Assembly (NCBI GenBank): GCA_019828595.1
Contig: JAHQRK010000025.1
Location: 434,001 to 498,000, forward strand
Origin: Aphanomyces cochlioides
Lineage: Eukaryota > Oomycota > Saprolegniomycetes > Saprolegniales > Verrucalvaceae
DNA: 64,000 nt
Reading direction: 5' to 3'
Below are positions 1-12,899 of the stretch, piece by piece (position 1 is the first letter of the stretch; every line of letters begins with the position of its first letter). Under the pieces are notes generated by a model. That model saw nothing but the letters and a program-made list of their open reading frames with translations, was not told where the DNA came from and made no database searches. The translations under genes and the position numbers were made by a program.

Positions 1-3000
1 AGCATCAAGTTCATCCGCAATGCCTGCTTTATCACGCGTAATGATGAAGTATATGCGCAAGGCTTCAAGCACAACCTGCTTTATACGTTGGATATCGCCA
101 ATCCTCTTCCAATTGTCCCCGATGAGCCTTCCCGGGATTTTTCAAACCTCTCTTTGGCTACAACTCCATCTGCCGATGTCTGGCATGCTCGACTTGGTCA
201 TATTAGCGTCAAGCATATGAATAAGACTCGTCAATACACTAAAGGGATTGATATTGATGACTGCAAACATCAATTTTGTGAAAGTTGCCTCGCTGGCAAA
301 CAATCGCGACTGCCCTTTCCACAGCGGTCATTAACCTCGTCTTCCGCGTCGTTTGATCTTGTTCACTCGGACATTTGTGGACCGATGCGTCATCCCTCCA
401 TCAGCAATCGAGCGCGATACTTTATCACGTTCACCGATGACTATTCGCGATATGGATTCGTGTATTTTCTGAAGCACAAGTGGGAAGCTCTACAACGTTT
501 TCAAGCCTTTACAGCTTTCTGTCGCACGCAATTCGATCGACAAGTGCGTTGCCTTCGTTCTGACAATGGCGGAGAATACATTTCACATCCCTTCTCTACT
601 TTTCTCATTGAGAACGGCATTCGCCATGAGAAGACAGTGCCCCACACTCCGCAACAAAATGGAGTCAGCGAACGAATGAATCGTACACTGGTCGAATGTG
701 CTCGTGCTATGCTGCATTATTCGCATGTATCCTTGCAATTTTGGGCTGAAGCTGTAGCTCATGCTATGTACCTTCGAAACCGCTCGTACTCTTCATCCAC
801 ACCCGGTACAACACCCTTTGAACGCCTCTGGAAATCCAAACCAGACCTATCCCAACTGCGCATTTTTGGAGTGAAGCCTATGCTCTTATTGATAAAAGTG
901 CTCGCTCCAAGTTTGCATCCAGAACTATTCGTACAATGTACGTTGGGAATGAGCCTAATGTCAAGGGATACCGTTTGTACTGTCAGAAATTCTTCGTCAG
1001 TCGGAACGTTAAATTTAATGAAGCGAATTCCTACCATGCGAATTCTCCTTCTCCGCTTCTCTTGCCCGCGCAAGACATTTTTGCTGATGAAGATTCTCCA
1101 AAAGATGGAAGTCCCCCACCTCCACGACGCTCGACTCGTATTCGTCGACCTCCAACGCGATTCATGGATACAACTCCAGTTTTCCAACCTACTGCGAGTT
1201 CACCTCCACAAAGCTCTTCTGTCCCGACATCTGAACAACATGAAGATGTCATTGATGACTCTGTGTCCAATGCTCAAGAGGATGTCAACACGATGATTGA
1301 AGACACTTCAACTTCGATCCCGGTTGCTCTCAACGACTCTGAGGATATGGACGTATCCACTATCTATGATGCACCTTTCCTGCGTCGTAGACCTCGTGAA
1401 GAAACTATTGACGAAGACTTTGAAACAGAAGACGACATAATCGTTTCTAAACGTCAACGTATTCTTGTTGCATTTGCTGTTCACTCTACTGGCCTCCCTA
1501 CAACTATTCAACAAGCACATTCTTCACCAGAACGAGAAGAATGGATCAAGGCCACTGATGCTGAATACGACTCTCTCATGGAACATGAAACCTGGACTCT
1601 CTGCGAACTACCCCCTGGTCGCAAACCCATTGGTTGTCGGTGGTTATTTACCAAGAAATATTCTGCCGATGGTTCTCTCTTGCGATACAAAGCACGCCTT
1701 TTGCTCAAGGTTTTACTCAAGTTGCTGGTATCGACTATACGGACATTTTTGCTCCTGTGATTCGTACGTCAAGTATTCGCTTTCTACTTGCTCTTGCTGC
1801 TTTGCAATCGATGCAAATATGTCACATGGACGTACAAACTGCCTTCCTCAATGGAACTTTACAAGAAACGCTCTACATGCGTCAGCCGCCTGGATATGTC
1901 CAACCTGGACAAGACCATCTTGTTTGCCGTCTAAACAAGAGTATTTATGGTCTGAAGCAATCCTCGCGAGAATGGAATTCTGCTCTCGATTCCTATTTTA
2001 AGTCAAAAGGCTTTGTTCAGCTGAAGACTGACCCCTGCATCTATTTTCAACGTACAAGACAAGGTTTAGTTTTGGTGGGCGTCTACGTTGACGACTTCAT
2101 TCTACTCTCTACAAGCACTGCTGTGCTTGAGACCACCAAACGCAACTTAAGTTCTCGATTTCACATGAAAGACCTTGGCAACTTGACTTTTTGCCTTGGT
2201 ATAGAAGTCGACCGACTACAAGATGGATCAATTTTTCTCCATCAGCGCAACTACATTTTGGATTTACTCGCTACACACGGGTTTACAGACTGCAATCCAA
2301 TCTCGACTCCTCAGGCAAGTTCAGCTACAAGTTCTTCTACGGCTTCATCACCGTTGCCGTTCCGCCAAGTGGTGGGCGAACTTCTGTACCTGACTACGAC
2401 AACTCGTCCCGACGTAGCCTATACTGTAACTTTGCTGTCAAGACACCTCAATGAACCTGCTGAAGAACATCAACAGATAGCAAAACGCGTATTACGCTAC
2501 CTTAAAGGAACACAAGAGTATGGTCTACTTTACTCCAAGTCTGACAAAGAAGATTTTACGATCGATCTCTATGTTGACGCCGACTATGCGAATGACATTT
2601 CTACTCGACGATCGACTTCTGGCTTCCTTATCTTTCTCAACGGATGCTTGATTTCGTGGAAATCAAAGCTACAGAATATCGTTGCTCTTTCGACTTGTGA
2701 AGCCGAGTACATTTCAATGTCCTATGGTCTCCAAGAAGCACTCTGGCTCAAGTCTCTACTCGAAGAACTCCAATTGGTTATCAAGTTACCCATCAACGTT
2801 TACGAAGACAACCAAAGCACTATCAAGATGGCTGAGAATCCAACTCTTCAACAAAGGACTAAGCATATCGATGTCCGACATCACTTCATCCGTGATCTAG
2901 TCAAGCAGCGCATCATCAAGATCAACTACTGCCAAACCAACTCAATGCTCGCTGACATTCTCACGAAGGCTCTACCCAAACCCAAGTTTGAAGAGCACAT

Positions 3001-3145
3001 GCCGAAGCTTGTGACCTCCATTCCCCCAAGCAACAATGAAGAAACATCTCGATTAGAGGGGAGTGTTGAGGAACGTGTCGCCAGTGTGCGCCAAATATTT
3101 GATCCCCCAATCAAATGTTTGGTGCACACACGTCACTTAATCTAG
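1..3145 (+). pseudogene. copia Pol (integrase, RT, RNase H) with two frameshifts
   Basis: The reading frame is open from base 1, so the gene starts upstream. The HARLGH histidine box and CESCLAGK cysteine pair (about 184-300) form the integrase zinc region. The integrase core follows (HSDICGP, FTDDYSRYG, SDNGGEY, then HTPQQNGVSER). A one-base loss near 870 moves the frame; a second near 1700 moves it again inside the RT (RYKARL to AQGFTQVAG). The RT polymerase motif YVDDFIL lies near 2084, and RNase H (DADYAND, STCEAEY) near 2570-2710. The sequence ends in the usual copia tail ILTKALPK. The order of integrase before RT is diagnostic of Ty1/copia. The protein would copy and integrate the element; this copy cannot make it intact. 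Confidence 0.93.
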
Positions 3146-3300
3146 CGTTCTCCATCGTCTCATTGGCGACGGCCACACGCATTGCCGGCACGACTACACT
3201 GTCTACTTCAAGAACAAGCTTTCATTTTCACTTAGTTATGCATATACTCTAGTGTAGTCTTACATTTTAGTCTAACTTGATAATCTCACTTTCCATTTCA
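3064..3300 (+). repeat. Putative 3' LTR of the copia element
   Basis: Starts TGTTGAGG immediately after the polypurine tract and ends TTTCA just before LINE sequence, giving about 237 bp. Pol ends inside it, which is common in copia elements. Without the 5' LTR the right edge is only inferred from the TG...CA rule and the start of the LINE. Confidence 0.5.
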
Positions 3301-3313
3301 CCTCAAGAAATGC

Positions 3314-6300
3314 ATGAAATGGCTCCAAGCCCTGGGTATCATAGATGCATGGAGACTCCATCACCCAGAGCAACGTATATATTCCTCACCACGGTCCAAG
3401 AACCGTCTTGACTACATCTTCGCATCAACAAAGCTAGTTGAGGATGCGTACCGAGAATCGTCATATTTTCCATGCACCGATCCGACTGACCATCTTTGTC
3501 ATTCAGTGAGTTTCCTCCCTGTTGGTGTTCATACGTCAAAGTCGTACTGGAAAATTCCCAAGGAGCTTTTGACAATTCCAGAAGTCCGACGGGTTATCCA
3601 GGAGGAAGCAAAAGTACTTTTACAAACAATGGAGACAGCAAACAACATTGGGGTGCTTTGGGCCGGCTGGAAGAAGAGAACACGTAGATTTCTTCAGACG
3701 TACCATGCACGATATCTAGCTCAACGCACACGATCACGAGATCAAGCGCTACTTCAGTGGCTCCAAGCCAAAAATTCCCACCAAGCGCGTCGTCTCACTG
3801 ACGATGAACTTCTGGTTGCCAAAGTCGCCTATGAGACGGCCATGGCTGATTGGCAGCAGCAACAAAATGACCTCCAATTCGATTTTCACGCTACACAAAA
3901 CGAGGTCTCGACCCAACACTTTTTTCGACCACCCAAACGAAAGCTGTATCGTGTACCTATCGTCGAGGTCTACCAAAGCGACGGCACTTGTACATCTGTT
4001 CCATCGCTTATACAACAAGCGTTTCACGAGAAGTGGAGCAACGTTATGTGTGAGCGTGACTTTATACAACCAAACCGTAAGCTTAGACGGAGATTCTTAC
4101 GACGACTTCGCACTCGACTGACAGATGATCAACAAAGAGATTTAGACTCCCCCATCACAAGTGACGAAATGGCTGAAGCCATCAAAACGATGCATCCCAA
4201 CAAAACACCGGGTTTGGATGCACATCTGTTCCATCGCTTAAACAACAAGCGTTTCACAATAAGTGGAGCAACTTTATGTGTGAGCGTGACTTTACACAGC
4301 CAAACCGTAAGCTTAGACGGAGATTCTTACGACGACTTCGCGGATCAACAAAAAGTTTTGGAGTCCCCATCACGGGCGACGAAATGGCAGATGCCATCAA
4401 AACGATGCATCCCAACAAAACGCCGGGTTTGGATGGGTTCTCGGCTGGTTTCTATCAAATCGACACGAGACTCTTTGGTGAAGTTTTAAGACGAGTGTTT
4501 GAATACCAACTCCAGAGAGGGGAATTATTGGGAATTCAACGCCGGTCAACCGTCTCCCTCCTCTTCAAAGGGGGGGACAGAAAAAATACGGGAAACTATC
4601 GACCTATTTCGTTGATACCTGTCGAGGTGAAGATTCTCACTCGAGTGTTGGCCTACCGTGTTAGCTCGCTCCTTCCCAGGCTCATCGATCCTACTCAGAC
4701 GGGCTTTGTGAAGGGAAGGCGCATACATGACCACGTTATTTTCCTCCGAGATCTGCAACACAAACACACATTAGACGAGGAAGAAGGCTACGCCATGTTC
4801 CTCGACTTCGAGAAGGCGTACGACCGAATCAATTGGGAATACATGATGGACACATTGGAAGCGTTTAAGTTTGGGCCACAATTCCTCAGATGGATCCGTC
4901 TATTGTATAATCAACCCATTGCACACCTCATTATCAACGGTGCACTGAGTGAGGCTATTCGACCAACGCGTGGAGTAAAACAAGGAGACCCCCTATCGTC
5001 GCTGTTGTTTGTCCTCTCAGTCGAACCACTAAGTCAACTACTCAGAGATCACGAGGAATTGGGCATCGCGTTCTCTAAAACGCAAATTGCAACCACACTT
5101 TTGTTTGCCGATGACACTACACTTCTGGCCTCGTCACTGGTAAACCTCGAGTACCAGCTCGAACTCGTGGACGAGTTTTGTGGCTTCTCTGGGGCTAAGC
5201 TCAATCGTCATAAATGCAAAACATTGACATTAAACGAAAACCAGAGCATTATTCCACACCCAAAGCTGAATATGGTGGACAGTGGCGTTCCCATCCGATA
5301 CCTTGGCATTCTCTTGGGTCACAAACTGGACTCCCAACTACAATTGAACAGTATCTCAGATACGTTCTATAGGACCTTTGTGGAGTGGGGATGTCGGGCA
5401 CGCACGCTCAAAGGACGTCGCCTCATTGTAAATACGATGGTTCTATCGAAATTATGGCACTACACGGCTGTGATACCCGTACCTCCGGAATTAGTCAACA
5501 AATGGCAAACCATGGTGGCTAAATACATCCTGGGACGGCGTGTCCACAAGGACGACAAATATATTGCACCTACCAATTATGGTCTCGCGTACAATAAAGC
5601 CATTGGACTCCGTATGCCTCACATAGCATCACAAATTCGGACACAACGATTACAAAGGTTGCAGCTGCTTATGGCGTCGGAGCTCATGAATGAAGAGCTA
5701 TGGCCAATCCTTCCAAAAGAGATGTGGATTCGGTGCACGAAGCCCTACTACAGACTCACAACATGGGATATGTTGCATTACGTCCCGAATATAAGGACAA
5801 AGCTGATCCAACTCAACTCGTTATCACCCTTTTGGCTCGATGTGTGGACAGAATGGGGGAGAACCACATACACTTCTCTTTGGCCGGTGCAGCCCACATT
5901 TACACAACTGGTCAATATGCCAATTTGGCTACAGCGGCATCCACTCTTCCTGGTTCCAACGGAGGATGCAGACACTAGTCTTGCCATTGCTTTGAGGAAT
6001 CATCGTGGATGGTACTGTCATTTAGCAGAATGGGGGCTATGCACACTAAAGGACTTTCTCACTGCAGACCGCAAATGGCCCTCACCTGTTGAATTTGCGA
6101 TTAGAATGGAAGACTATATAGCGGTGTATGATTGGCGGGAGCCCAGACCAACATCGTTTGACAGATTTTACTCCTTGCTTACAAAGCTTGCAACAAATAT
6201 ATGGCATGTTGGAAGGTACACATTGATGGACGCAGTGTCAATACAGTCTGAAAACGTACTGCCGTTTCAAGCACTGCACAAGAAAAAGGCACTCCCCTTC

Positions 6301-7063
6301 CACCTGTGGCCAAAATCACTAGTAAAGAAGGCCAGTTTAGACGCTCCTCCCCTGGTCAAAAGACACCCCATGCGCTCGGACGATAGAGACAGTACAAACA
6401 AAATTCGAGCGTACATCCAACACACAATTTCACCACTCCTCGCATTGACCTTGCCAATCCAAGCAGATGTGTGGTGGCGTATACTATATCGCATGTTGCC
6501 AACCAACTACTCCTTCTTCTTCCTACAAAATCCCCGACATTTTGGAATGTACATACCCTAACTGCAAAGAAGTGGAAACGATGAAACATGTACTTCTCGA
6601 ATGCAAGCACGTTGCACCAATTTGGGCATGGCACTCCGCACCATGGCGACAATTTAAGGTGGGTTTTACTTGGAACTTGCTCGTCAATTTGGATTCGTTC
6701 ACAGTGGCTCGGTCATGGCAGAATTTGTCGTCAGCAATACAGAAGCTCTGGGTCCTGCTGGCGGGAGCTCTACTTCACACTCTGTGGACCTGCAGAAACC
6801 AATCAAAGTTCGAACACAAGCCTCCACCATTTCGACCAGCAATTCAACACAAGACGTTACTGCAATGGAGTGCCAGCGTCAGACGTCTGTTACGTCAAAC
6901 GCAGGGCGATGATTTAGAAACAACCCACCTTCATCGTGCTCTCATTCAACTCTGTCAGCATGACAACTACAGTTGGTTCAAGAAACAATATCCCAGGGCA
7001 TTCAGTATATCCACTCAACCATGGTCGAGAGACTTTATCCTTGAACACAATAACTTAATGTAA
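3314..7063 (+). pseudogene. LINE-A ORF2 (endonuclease end, RT, zf-RVT)
   Basis: The first stretch (3314-4219) carries the end of the endonuclease fold, with NRLDYIF and the TDH histidine of the active site. A tandem duplication then shifts the frame. The main RT frame (4276-6561) shows TPGLDGFSAGFYQ, NYRPISLIP, GFVKGRRIHDH, FLDFEKAYDRI, GVKQGDPLSS and the catalytic FADDTTLL. A loss of a few bases near 6527 separates the C-terminal zinc region (CTYPNC, then HVLLEC; 6530-6620) from the RT. The stop codon at 7061 matches the ends of the sister copies. ORF2 normally nicks target DNA and reverse transcribes the element RNA. No RNase H domain was recognised. Confidence 0.9.
3992..4434 (+). repeat. 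Direct tandem duplication inside LINE-A ORF2
   Basis: Unit 1 (3992-4219) and unit 2 (4222-4434) both run from ACATCTGTTCCATCGCT to GGTTTGGAT. They encode the linker and first RT block twice. Unit 2 carries a short internal deletion and has the variant also found in LINE-F, so the second unit probably came from an F-like copy. Confidence 0.9.
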
Positions 7064-7070
7064 ATTAGAC

Positions 7071-7132
7071 AAGGAAAGTAGATAGGGGATAAATGTCAAA
7101 TACACCCCGATTGAACAGTGCGCTACACCCCC
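7071..7132 (+). repeat. LINE junction sequence 1 (A/B boundary)
   Basis: Begins AAGGAAAGTAGATAGGGG and ends at a CTACACCCC run. The same ~60 bp lies at 10211, 21652 and 25389, each time between the 3' end of one LINE copy and the 5' end of the next. Only its second half (from GATTG) is found at 18911, so that half is probably the LINE 5' end and the first half the 3' tail of the preceding copy. Confidence 0.85.
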
Positions 7133-7234
7133 ACTTTCTTTTTTACCGTGTCCAACGCATCAAAGAAAGTACCACTGTCCTTACCGACATCACCTCGCAA
7201 GAACTCAACGATCTCGCCACCGATCCACGCTACC

Positions 7235-8784
7235 ATGTCCACGCCATCGCCTCCGCAAGACTCCAATTGCCGCACTGTCGAAACTCCGCCTTCGAACGCC
7301 GCAGCCGATCAACCGTTTCAACCTCGCGAAACGCCCAGCACTGCCGCTGCACCAACCAACGCATCACCGTCAGCGCCGGCAGAATCGCCAATTGAACATC
7401 TACAACAATCGAATGAAATGCAATCCACGCCGCCTGAACGTACCGCTTATCCCGACACCCCGCTTGCCCATGCTCTCGACACTCCGCCTGTGCCAGAACT
7501 GCAGGTTGGTTCGACCAACGCCGATGGGGAGCCATGCGCGACCACTACCGGGAATTCGCCTCTGCTTGACACCGTCGCTCTTTACGCCGGGGAAAGCATG
7601 CCTGCTGGCCTGGCTGGCGCGACAGGGCCGTCGGTAGATGGTGGCCAAGCCAGCGCTCTTGAGCCGCGGCCAGAGACACAAGCCAATGATGGGGATGGGT
7701 CACCACCCGCTAGGAACCCGCCAATCACCGGCCAAAAGGAAGACAAAGTGGGTGCGTCAGAGACATGCCAACAGGAAGCCAAAGTGGGTGCGCCTGAGGC
7801 ACGCCACCGGGACGCCCCACCGCAACGATGTGGTCGAACTGTTGACTTGAGCGATCCAATCGGATCCACTGTAGATACGAACAATGCACGCCAAAACGAT
7901 ACACCTCCGATCTCGACCTATGCGTCGGTGCTCAAGAAATCGATCGAGGACTCACAACAAAGCGATTTGAAATGTTACTTATCTCGCCCGGCTAGTAGCA
8001 ATCTGCAAAAACTTATTGAACTTGCCGAGAATGACTCCACGACCGACGATGAAATGTTTGATGCCATCCAGCAAGCCTTGCCGTATCCGACTCGGGTCGG
8101 CACAGGGACCTTTTGGATTGAGACGTCAGCCGATTTGGTCGCTGAGACCAATGACAAGATCATTCGCAGTATACAGAACGACAACAAAGACGCACCATGG
8201 AGCTCACTCATGCAAGACTTCCTCCAAATCAACAAAGCTCGCGGAGGTGACGTTGTTGTGTCTGTGACAAGTGAAGAGACGAGACTGGCCATGTTGGGCC
8301 AGACTGTCTCTATCCTTGGCAAGGAGTACACGGTGTCGGCTCCACGTGCCACCAAGAACTCTCGAAACTCTTGAACCAACAAATAACATAGGTTGGAGGA
8401 TCTATACTACATGGACATTGTGGGCACCTGATACAACTTCGATGCCCACTTGTTGCTCAAGGGTTTGCGACGACTTAAGACAAACCCGCTTTACATTACT
8501 TACAAGTCCATCTACGACTCGAAGGAGAGCGGTTCACGAACGCATCCAAACATCTGGAGAGTCTATTTTAACTACAACAAGCAGCCCTCAGCTCTAATCG
8601 TCAATGGTCTTGTTATTGATGAACTCGTACTCCAAGGAATCCGTTATGGGTTTTTTGTCAAGAACTACGTCAAACAAACAACACCCCGGCAAGGACGAGC
8701 TTCTCAACATTGTATTGATATCGACAAACTTCTTGCCGGTGGAGACGAAGGAAACGAACAACAGCCTCAGCAGGGGGAGGATAC
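7235..8784 (+). pseudogene. LINE-B ORF1 (gag-like)
   Basis: I chose the ATG at 7235 because it matches the position of the first ATG after the junction in LINE-C and LINE-G. The frame is open to 8374. The N-terminal half is low-complexity and rich in Pro, Thr, Ser and Ala. The C-terminal half has a block shared with LINE-C and LINE-G (WIET, then LMQDFLQINKARGGDVVVS, then LGKEYTV). After a stop at 8372 the sequence continues in another frame with conserved ORF1 residues (NIWRVYFNYNKQP, YGFFVKNYVK) up to the internal deletion. No nucleic-acid-binding domain was recognised. In LINEs this position encodes an RNA-binding chaperone, so that role is inferred from position only. Confidence 0.75.
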
Positions 8785-10160
8785 ACTAAAACGATTACAG
8801 AGACTACAACTACTCATGACAGCCAATGCACCTGACGATGAGTTGTGGTCGATCTTGCCGAAGGAATTATATGACCGCTGTACCCAACCTTACTGCAGAA
8901 AACCATGGTGGGATCTTCTATCCTACGTTCCCAGCGTCAGAACGAAACTCATACACCTCAAGACGATACCGCCATTGTGGCATGACGTATGGAAAGAATG
9001 GGGACGCACCCCATTGAGTACTTAGTGGCCAGTTGAGGCCACGTTCGGACAGCTCATCAATTTGCCGTTGTGGTTACAGAGACACCCGTTGTTTTTGGTT
9101 CCAACGGACGCTGCCGAGACTTGTCTTGGGATTGCTCTGAGAAACCATAGAGGATGGTATCGTCATCTAGCTGAGTGTGGTTTGCACACTCTGGAACACT
9201 TTCTTACTATGAACCGCACATGGCCTACACGAGACGAGTTTGAAACAAGCATGGAGGATTATATCACTGTCTACGACAGGCGCGAGCCTCGACCGTCATC
9301 GTTTGATCGATTTTACTCGCTTTTAACAACTGTCGCGACCAAGGTGTGGCAGGTTGGGGGGATATCATTGACGGACCCGATACCGCTAATGTATGGGGAT
9401 TTGTCACCCTTCCAGCGACTACACAAGAAGGCCCCACTACCATTCAACCAATGGCCAAAATCGTTGATCAAACGAGCGAGTTTTCATGCTCCTCCATTAG
9501 TAAAAAGGCATCCCATGCATTCAGATGCCAGAAACACGGCAAACAAAATTCGAATCTACATTCAACACACAGTCAAGCCACTACTAGCCTTGACACTACC
9601 GATCCAAGAAGATGTTTGGTGGCGTGTTCTGTATCGCATGTTGCCAACAAATTACTCTTTTTTCTTCTTGCAAACTCAAATCCCTGATTTATTGGAGTGC
9701 TCATACACAGACTGCCGGGAAGTGGAGACCATACAGCACGTCCTCATGGAATGTAGAAATATTGCACCGATTTGGGAATGGCATTCTGCACCGTGGCGAA
9801 CCTTTCACTTGGAACCTAGTCACCAATTTGGACACATTCCAGGTTTCCCGACGATGGAGGTACATGTCGTCAGCTATACAAAAATTATGGACCCTCCTTA
9901 CTGGAGCTCTGTTCCATACCCTGTGGACATGTCGAAACCAAGCAAAGTTTGAACACAAGCCCCCTCCATTTATACCAGCAACGATACACAAGACTCTGCT
10001 TCAATGGAGTGCCAGTATCAGAAGTCTACTGCGACAAACCAGGGGTGACGATATCGAAACAACACAAATATTGCGGGCCATCACCCAACTGTGCCAACAT
10101 AATAACTACAGCTGGTTCAAAGCTCAATACCCTCGAGCATTCACCACCTCAAGTCCGTAG
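8785..10160 (+). pseudogene. LINE-B ORF2 C-terminal part
   Basis: Equivalent to the region of LINE-A after the RT: LKRLQRLQLLM, PLWLQRHPLFLVPT, then the zf-RVT-like cysteines (CSYTDC, HVLMEC). It is split into at least three frames, with an in-frame stop near 9025 and frameshifts near 9670 and 9800. It ends YPRAFTTSSP just before the junction sequence. No catalytic RT residues remain. Confidence 0.85.
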
Positions 10161-10210
10161 TGACAGACTAACTTATTTCTCGAAGGCAATTCGACAAGTG
10201 TATACTAGAT

Positions 10211-10273
10211 AAGGAAAGTAGATAGGGGATAAATGTCAAATACACCCCGATTGAACAGTGCGCTACACCCCCC
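10211..10273 (+). repeat. LINE junction sequence 2 (B/C boundary)
   Basis: Virtually identical to the copy at 7071 over about 60 bp (GGAAAGTAGATAGGGG to the CTACACCCCCC run). It separates the end of LINE-B from the start of LINE-C. Confidence 0.85.
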
Positions 10274-10332
10274 ACTTTTACTTTGCCATCAACCACTCAA
10301 GTCAACAGCCAAAGTAAGGTACCCCTCAACCA

Positions 10333-12899
10333 ATGTCGTCTCCCGCCGCCGCTACCGCCGCCGATGCTGCCAAGCCCTCTATGCCGAATGTCTCCTCCGT
10401 GAAGAACCTTGACCCATCTGGTCCACCAGTGGACGAGCAGGATCCGACACCGTCTCCTTCCGCCGACGCTCATGATCGCCTTCTCCAAGCACCCGCCAAC
10501 GAAATCTCTGTCGAGTCCAACGGGAGCGAGTCCGACAAGCGCCATGAAGATGGATTCCACCACGCCGAAGACGCCGCCACGTCCCAACAAGCCCCTCCAC
10601 CCGACCAAGCTAGCGACCCTGCGCCGCGCCGAGTTATCATCGATCTCTCCGATCCCGTTGGTGCTCCGCCGCGCGAGAGTCCTCCTTAAAAAGAACAAGA
10701 ACAACCGAAGAAAAAATCCTATGCCGGCCTACTCAAGGGCGATCAAGACAATGCACCTCCGAAACGAGTCAAGACTGTCGTCAACCGTCCCAAGCCGGAG
10801 TACCTCAGCAAACTCATCGACCTCGCGAGCCAAGAAGATGCAAACGAGGAAGACTTGCTTGAGGCCATCTCGCAGGCGACCCCAGTCAAGGTCAAGAAGG
10901 CCACCACCACGATGTGGATCGAAACTGATGGAGCCTTCTCAGACAAGGCTTACACCAACGAGAAGATCATCGACGCGATCTTCAAGGAAAACCAAGATGC
11001 CGATTGGGCATATCTCCTATTGGAATTCGTTCAACTCAACAAAACGCGCACCGGCGACATCGTCGTGTCCATTACCTCGCGCGACGTGAAGGATATGCTC
11101 GCTGGGAAAACCATTTCGATCTTCGGCAAGGAGTTCACGATTCCAGTGCCTACGGTCAAGATCAGTGGATCATCTCAAGAATCGAACGACCCGATGGACA
11201 AGTTCTTCTTCATGGACATCGTCGGCATTCGATTCAACTTCGACTCTGCCAAGCTCTTTCGTTTGCTACGACGTTTGAAGATGAAGCCAATCTTTCAACA
11301 TATCGACAACACATACCCAATGTTTCCTGCCAGTCCAATGTGTGGCGCGTCTACTTCTTGGAGGCAGAAGTCCCCAAACAACTAGTCGTCAACGGTCATC
11401 CAGCAGACCGACTGAAGATGGATGGTGTGGCCTACAATGTGTTTGTCAAGACCTTCCAACGCTCGGCTTCTCGCACCTCTTCTGCTTCACCTCATTGCTT
11501 GGACTTGGACCACGCCGCAACGTTGATGCAAAGTCCGGAGAAGCAAGTGCCGGAACCAGAAGGACAAGGCGCAGAGGACCAAGGATCCAAACAAACCAAA
11601 CGCGCCAAAGTCAACGAGGGAAAATAACAAGAAGAACCTATAGTCCAAGGTCAGGGTGAAGAGTCACAAAATATGGAAGTGATCTCTCCTCATACCGAGC
11701 CAAAATCAAACGAAGAACCTTTACTCCTGGGTAGAGATGAAGAGCCACAAGACATGGAAGTCACACCTCTAGAGATCGAGCCAATTGTTCCTCCTGCTTC
11801 ATCGCAGTTGAGCACCAACATGGAAGTCGATCCAAAATCAACTAAACACACCACGAGTCAATCCGTCGACGAAGATGGATTTGTTGTACCTCGTTCGAAG
11901 AAGCGAGTAGCCGCTGCACAAGCGTCCCCATCATTTGTATCGTGGGCCTCCGACAACTTCTTCAATGCCCTCGCAACCATCGAAGCAACTACTATGCCAG
12001 TGGATTCTCAACATGAAACACCAACTCGTGTGTACATACCTGCGATCAAGAAGATCCCAGAAGAAAGCTTGAAAGCACGTGACGCCTTCGTGAAGAGGCA
12101 ACATGTTGTCGACAGCAAGCTTTGCTGGCACCCAGACAACCTCACCATGGAGGAGCTTGTCCAAGTGCTCCAAGCCAGCGTTGAGGAAGGAGCTGCCTTC
12201 CAACACCACAACCAAGCCAACACCACGGACATCTCCGGAACGGAACTTGATGTTGTCGACTACATACGTCGACGCAACGTTGACGGACTCTGGAAAGTCG
12301 TCCATTCCCACACCCAAAGCATGAACGTCGTCCTAACCAAGTTAGCCACACATACGTACAGTGATTACCTCAAGGTCGTCCGTATGCACGCTTGGCAACG
12401 TTGGATGTCGCCGACACAACTACCAGTGGTCGATTCATTCACGAATGGATTCAAGTTTACCTTTCAAGAACAACCAAAGTGGACCAGGCTTGAAGAAATC
12501 TCAAGCGTCTTGGGTTTCTTCGAGGACGCACCAAAACACCCTGCCTTCCCAACGGATCAAGTGGAAGATGCTCTTGCCGCTTTCGAACTATGGATCGCTG
12601 TGCAAGCTCCGTTAGTCTTCAGAAACGACGCATGGATCTTGTACCTCACTCGCCAGCCAGTAGCGTGGCTTCCAGCCAAACATGGCCGCATGTTGGCACC
12701 ATCCACGCTCTGGGCTTTGCTGAAGTCGCTGTTCGGGCAATACTTTGCGGAAGAACTGAATCGTGTGTGCAAAACCGAGATGTCTTCGCGGATATGGCAG
12801 CTCAGTATTGATGCCTACCAGCCTACAGACAGCTCGTTAACAGCATTCGTTGGCAACGACAATACCCGCCTGCAACGCAGGAACAACTTGTTGTACTAA
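10333..12899 (+). pseudogene. LINE-C ORF1 (gag-like)
   Basis: Starts MSSPAAATAADAAK. An in-frame TAA at 10687 is followed in the same frame by the conserved ORF1 block (MWIETDGAFSDK, LLLEFVQLNKTRTGD, IFGKEFTI, then FFFMDIVGIRFNFDS). A frameshift near 11340 leads to NVWRVYFLEAEVPK, and another in-frame TAA lies at 11625. The remainder (11673-12899) contains an acidic, Glu/Pro-rich stretch and then DAFVKRQHVVDSK and HPDNLTMEELVQVLQ, which are also found in LINE-G. ORF1 in this family is therefore about 850 codons, unusually long for a LINE, with no recognised domain. Its last 50 bases overlap the ORF2 frame. Confidence 0.8.

Larger units (their letters stand above)
1..3300 (+). mobile_element. 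Ty1/copia LTR retrotransposon, 3' part, cut by the window start
   Basis: Domains run in copia order: GAG-pre-integrase zinc region, integrase core, reverse transcriptase, RNase H. A purine-rich tract (AGAGGGGAG) ends at 3063, directly before a TG that can open the 3' LTR. The 5' LTR, gag and protease lie outside the window. Two single-base frameshifts make this copy defective. LINE-A begins just after the inferred LTR end. Confidence 0.92.
3301..7079 (+). mobile_element. LINE copy A (non-LTR retrotransposon), 5'-truncated
   Basis: Holds the end of an APE-type endonuclease, a reverse transcriptase and a C-terminal zf-RVT-like cysteine region, with no LTRs. ORF1 and most of the endonuclease are missing. 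From about 4220 onward it is almost identical to LINE-F, while the stretch before is more diverged, so it may be a chimera of two insertions. The 3' end runs directly into the conserved junction sequence and LINE-B. Confidence 0.9.
7081..10212 (+). mobile_element. LINE copy B, internally deleted
   Basis: A complete-looking 5' end and ORF1 are joined near 8785 directly to the C-terminal third of ORF2. The endonuclease and the whole RT are gone, so the copy could move only with proteins supplied in trans. The 3' end is intact and abuts junction sequence 2. Confidence 0.87.
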
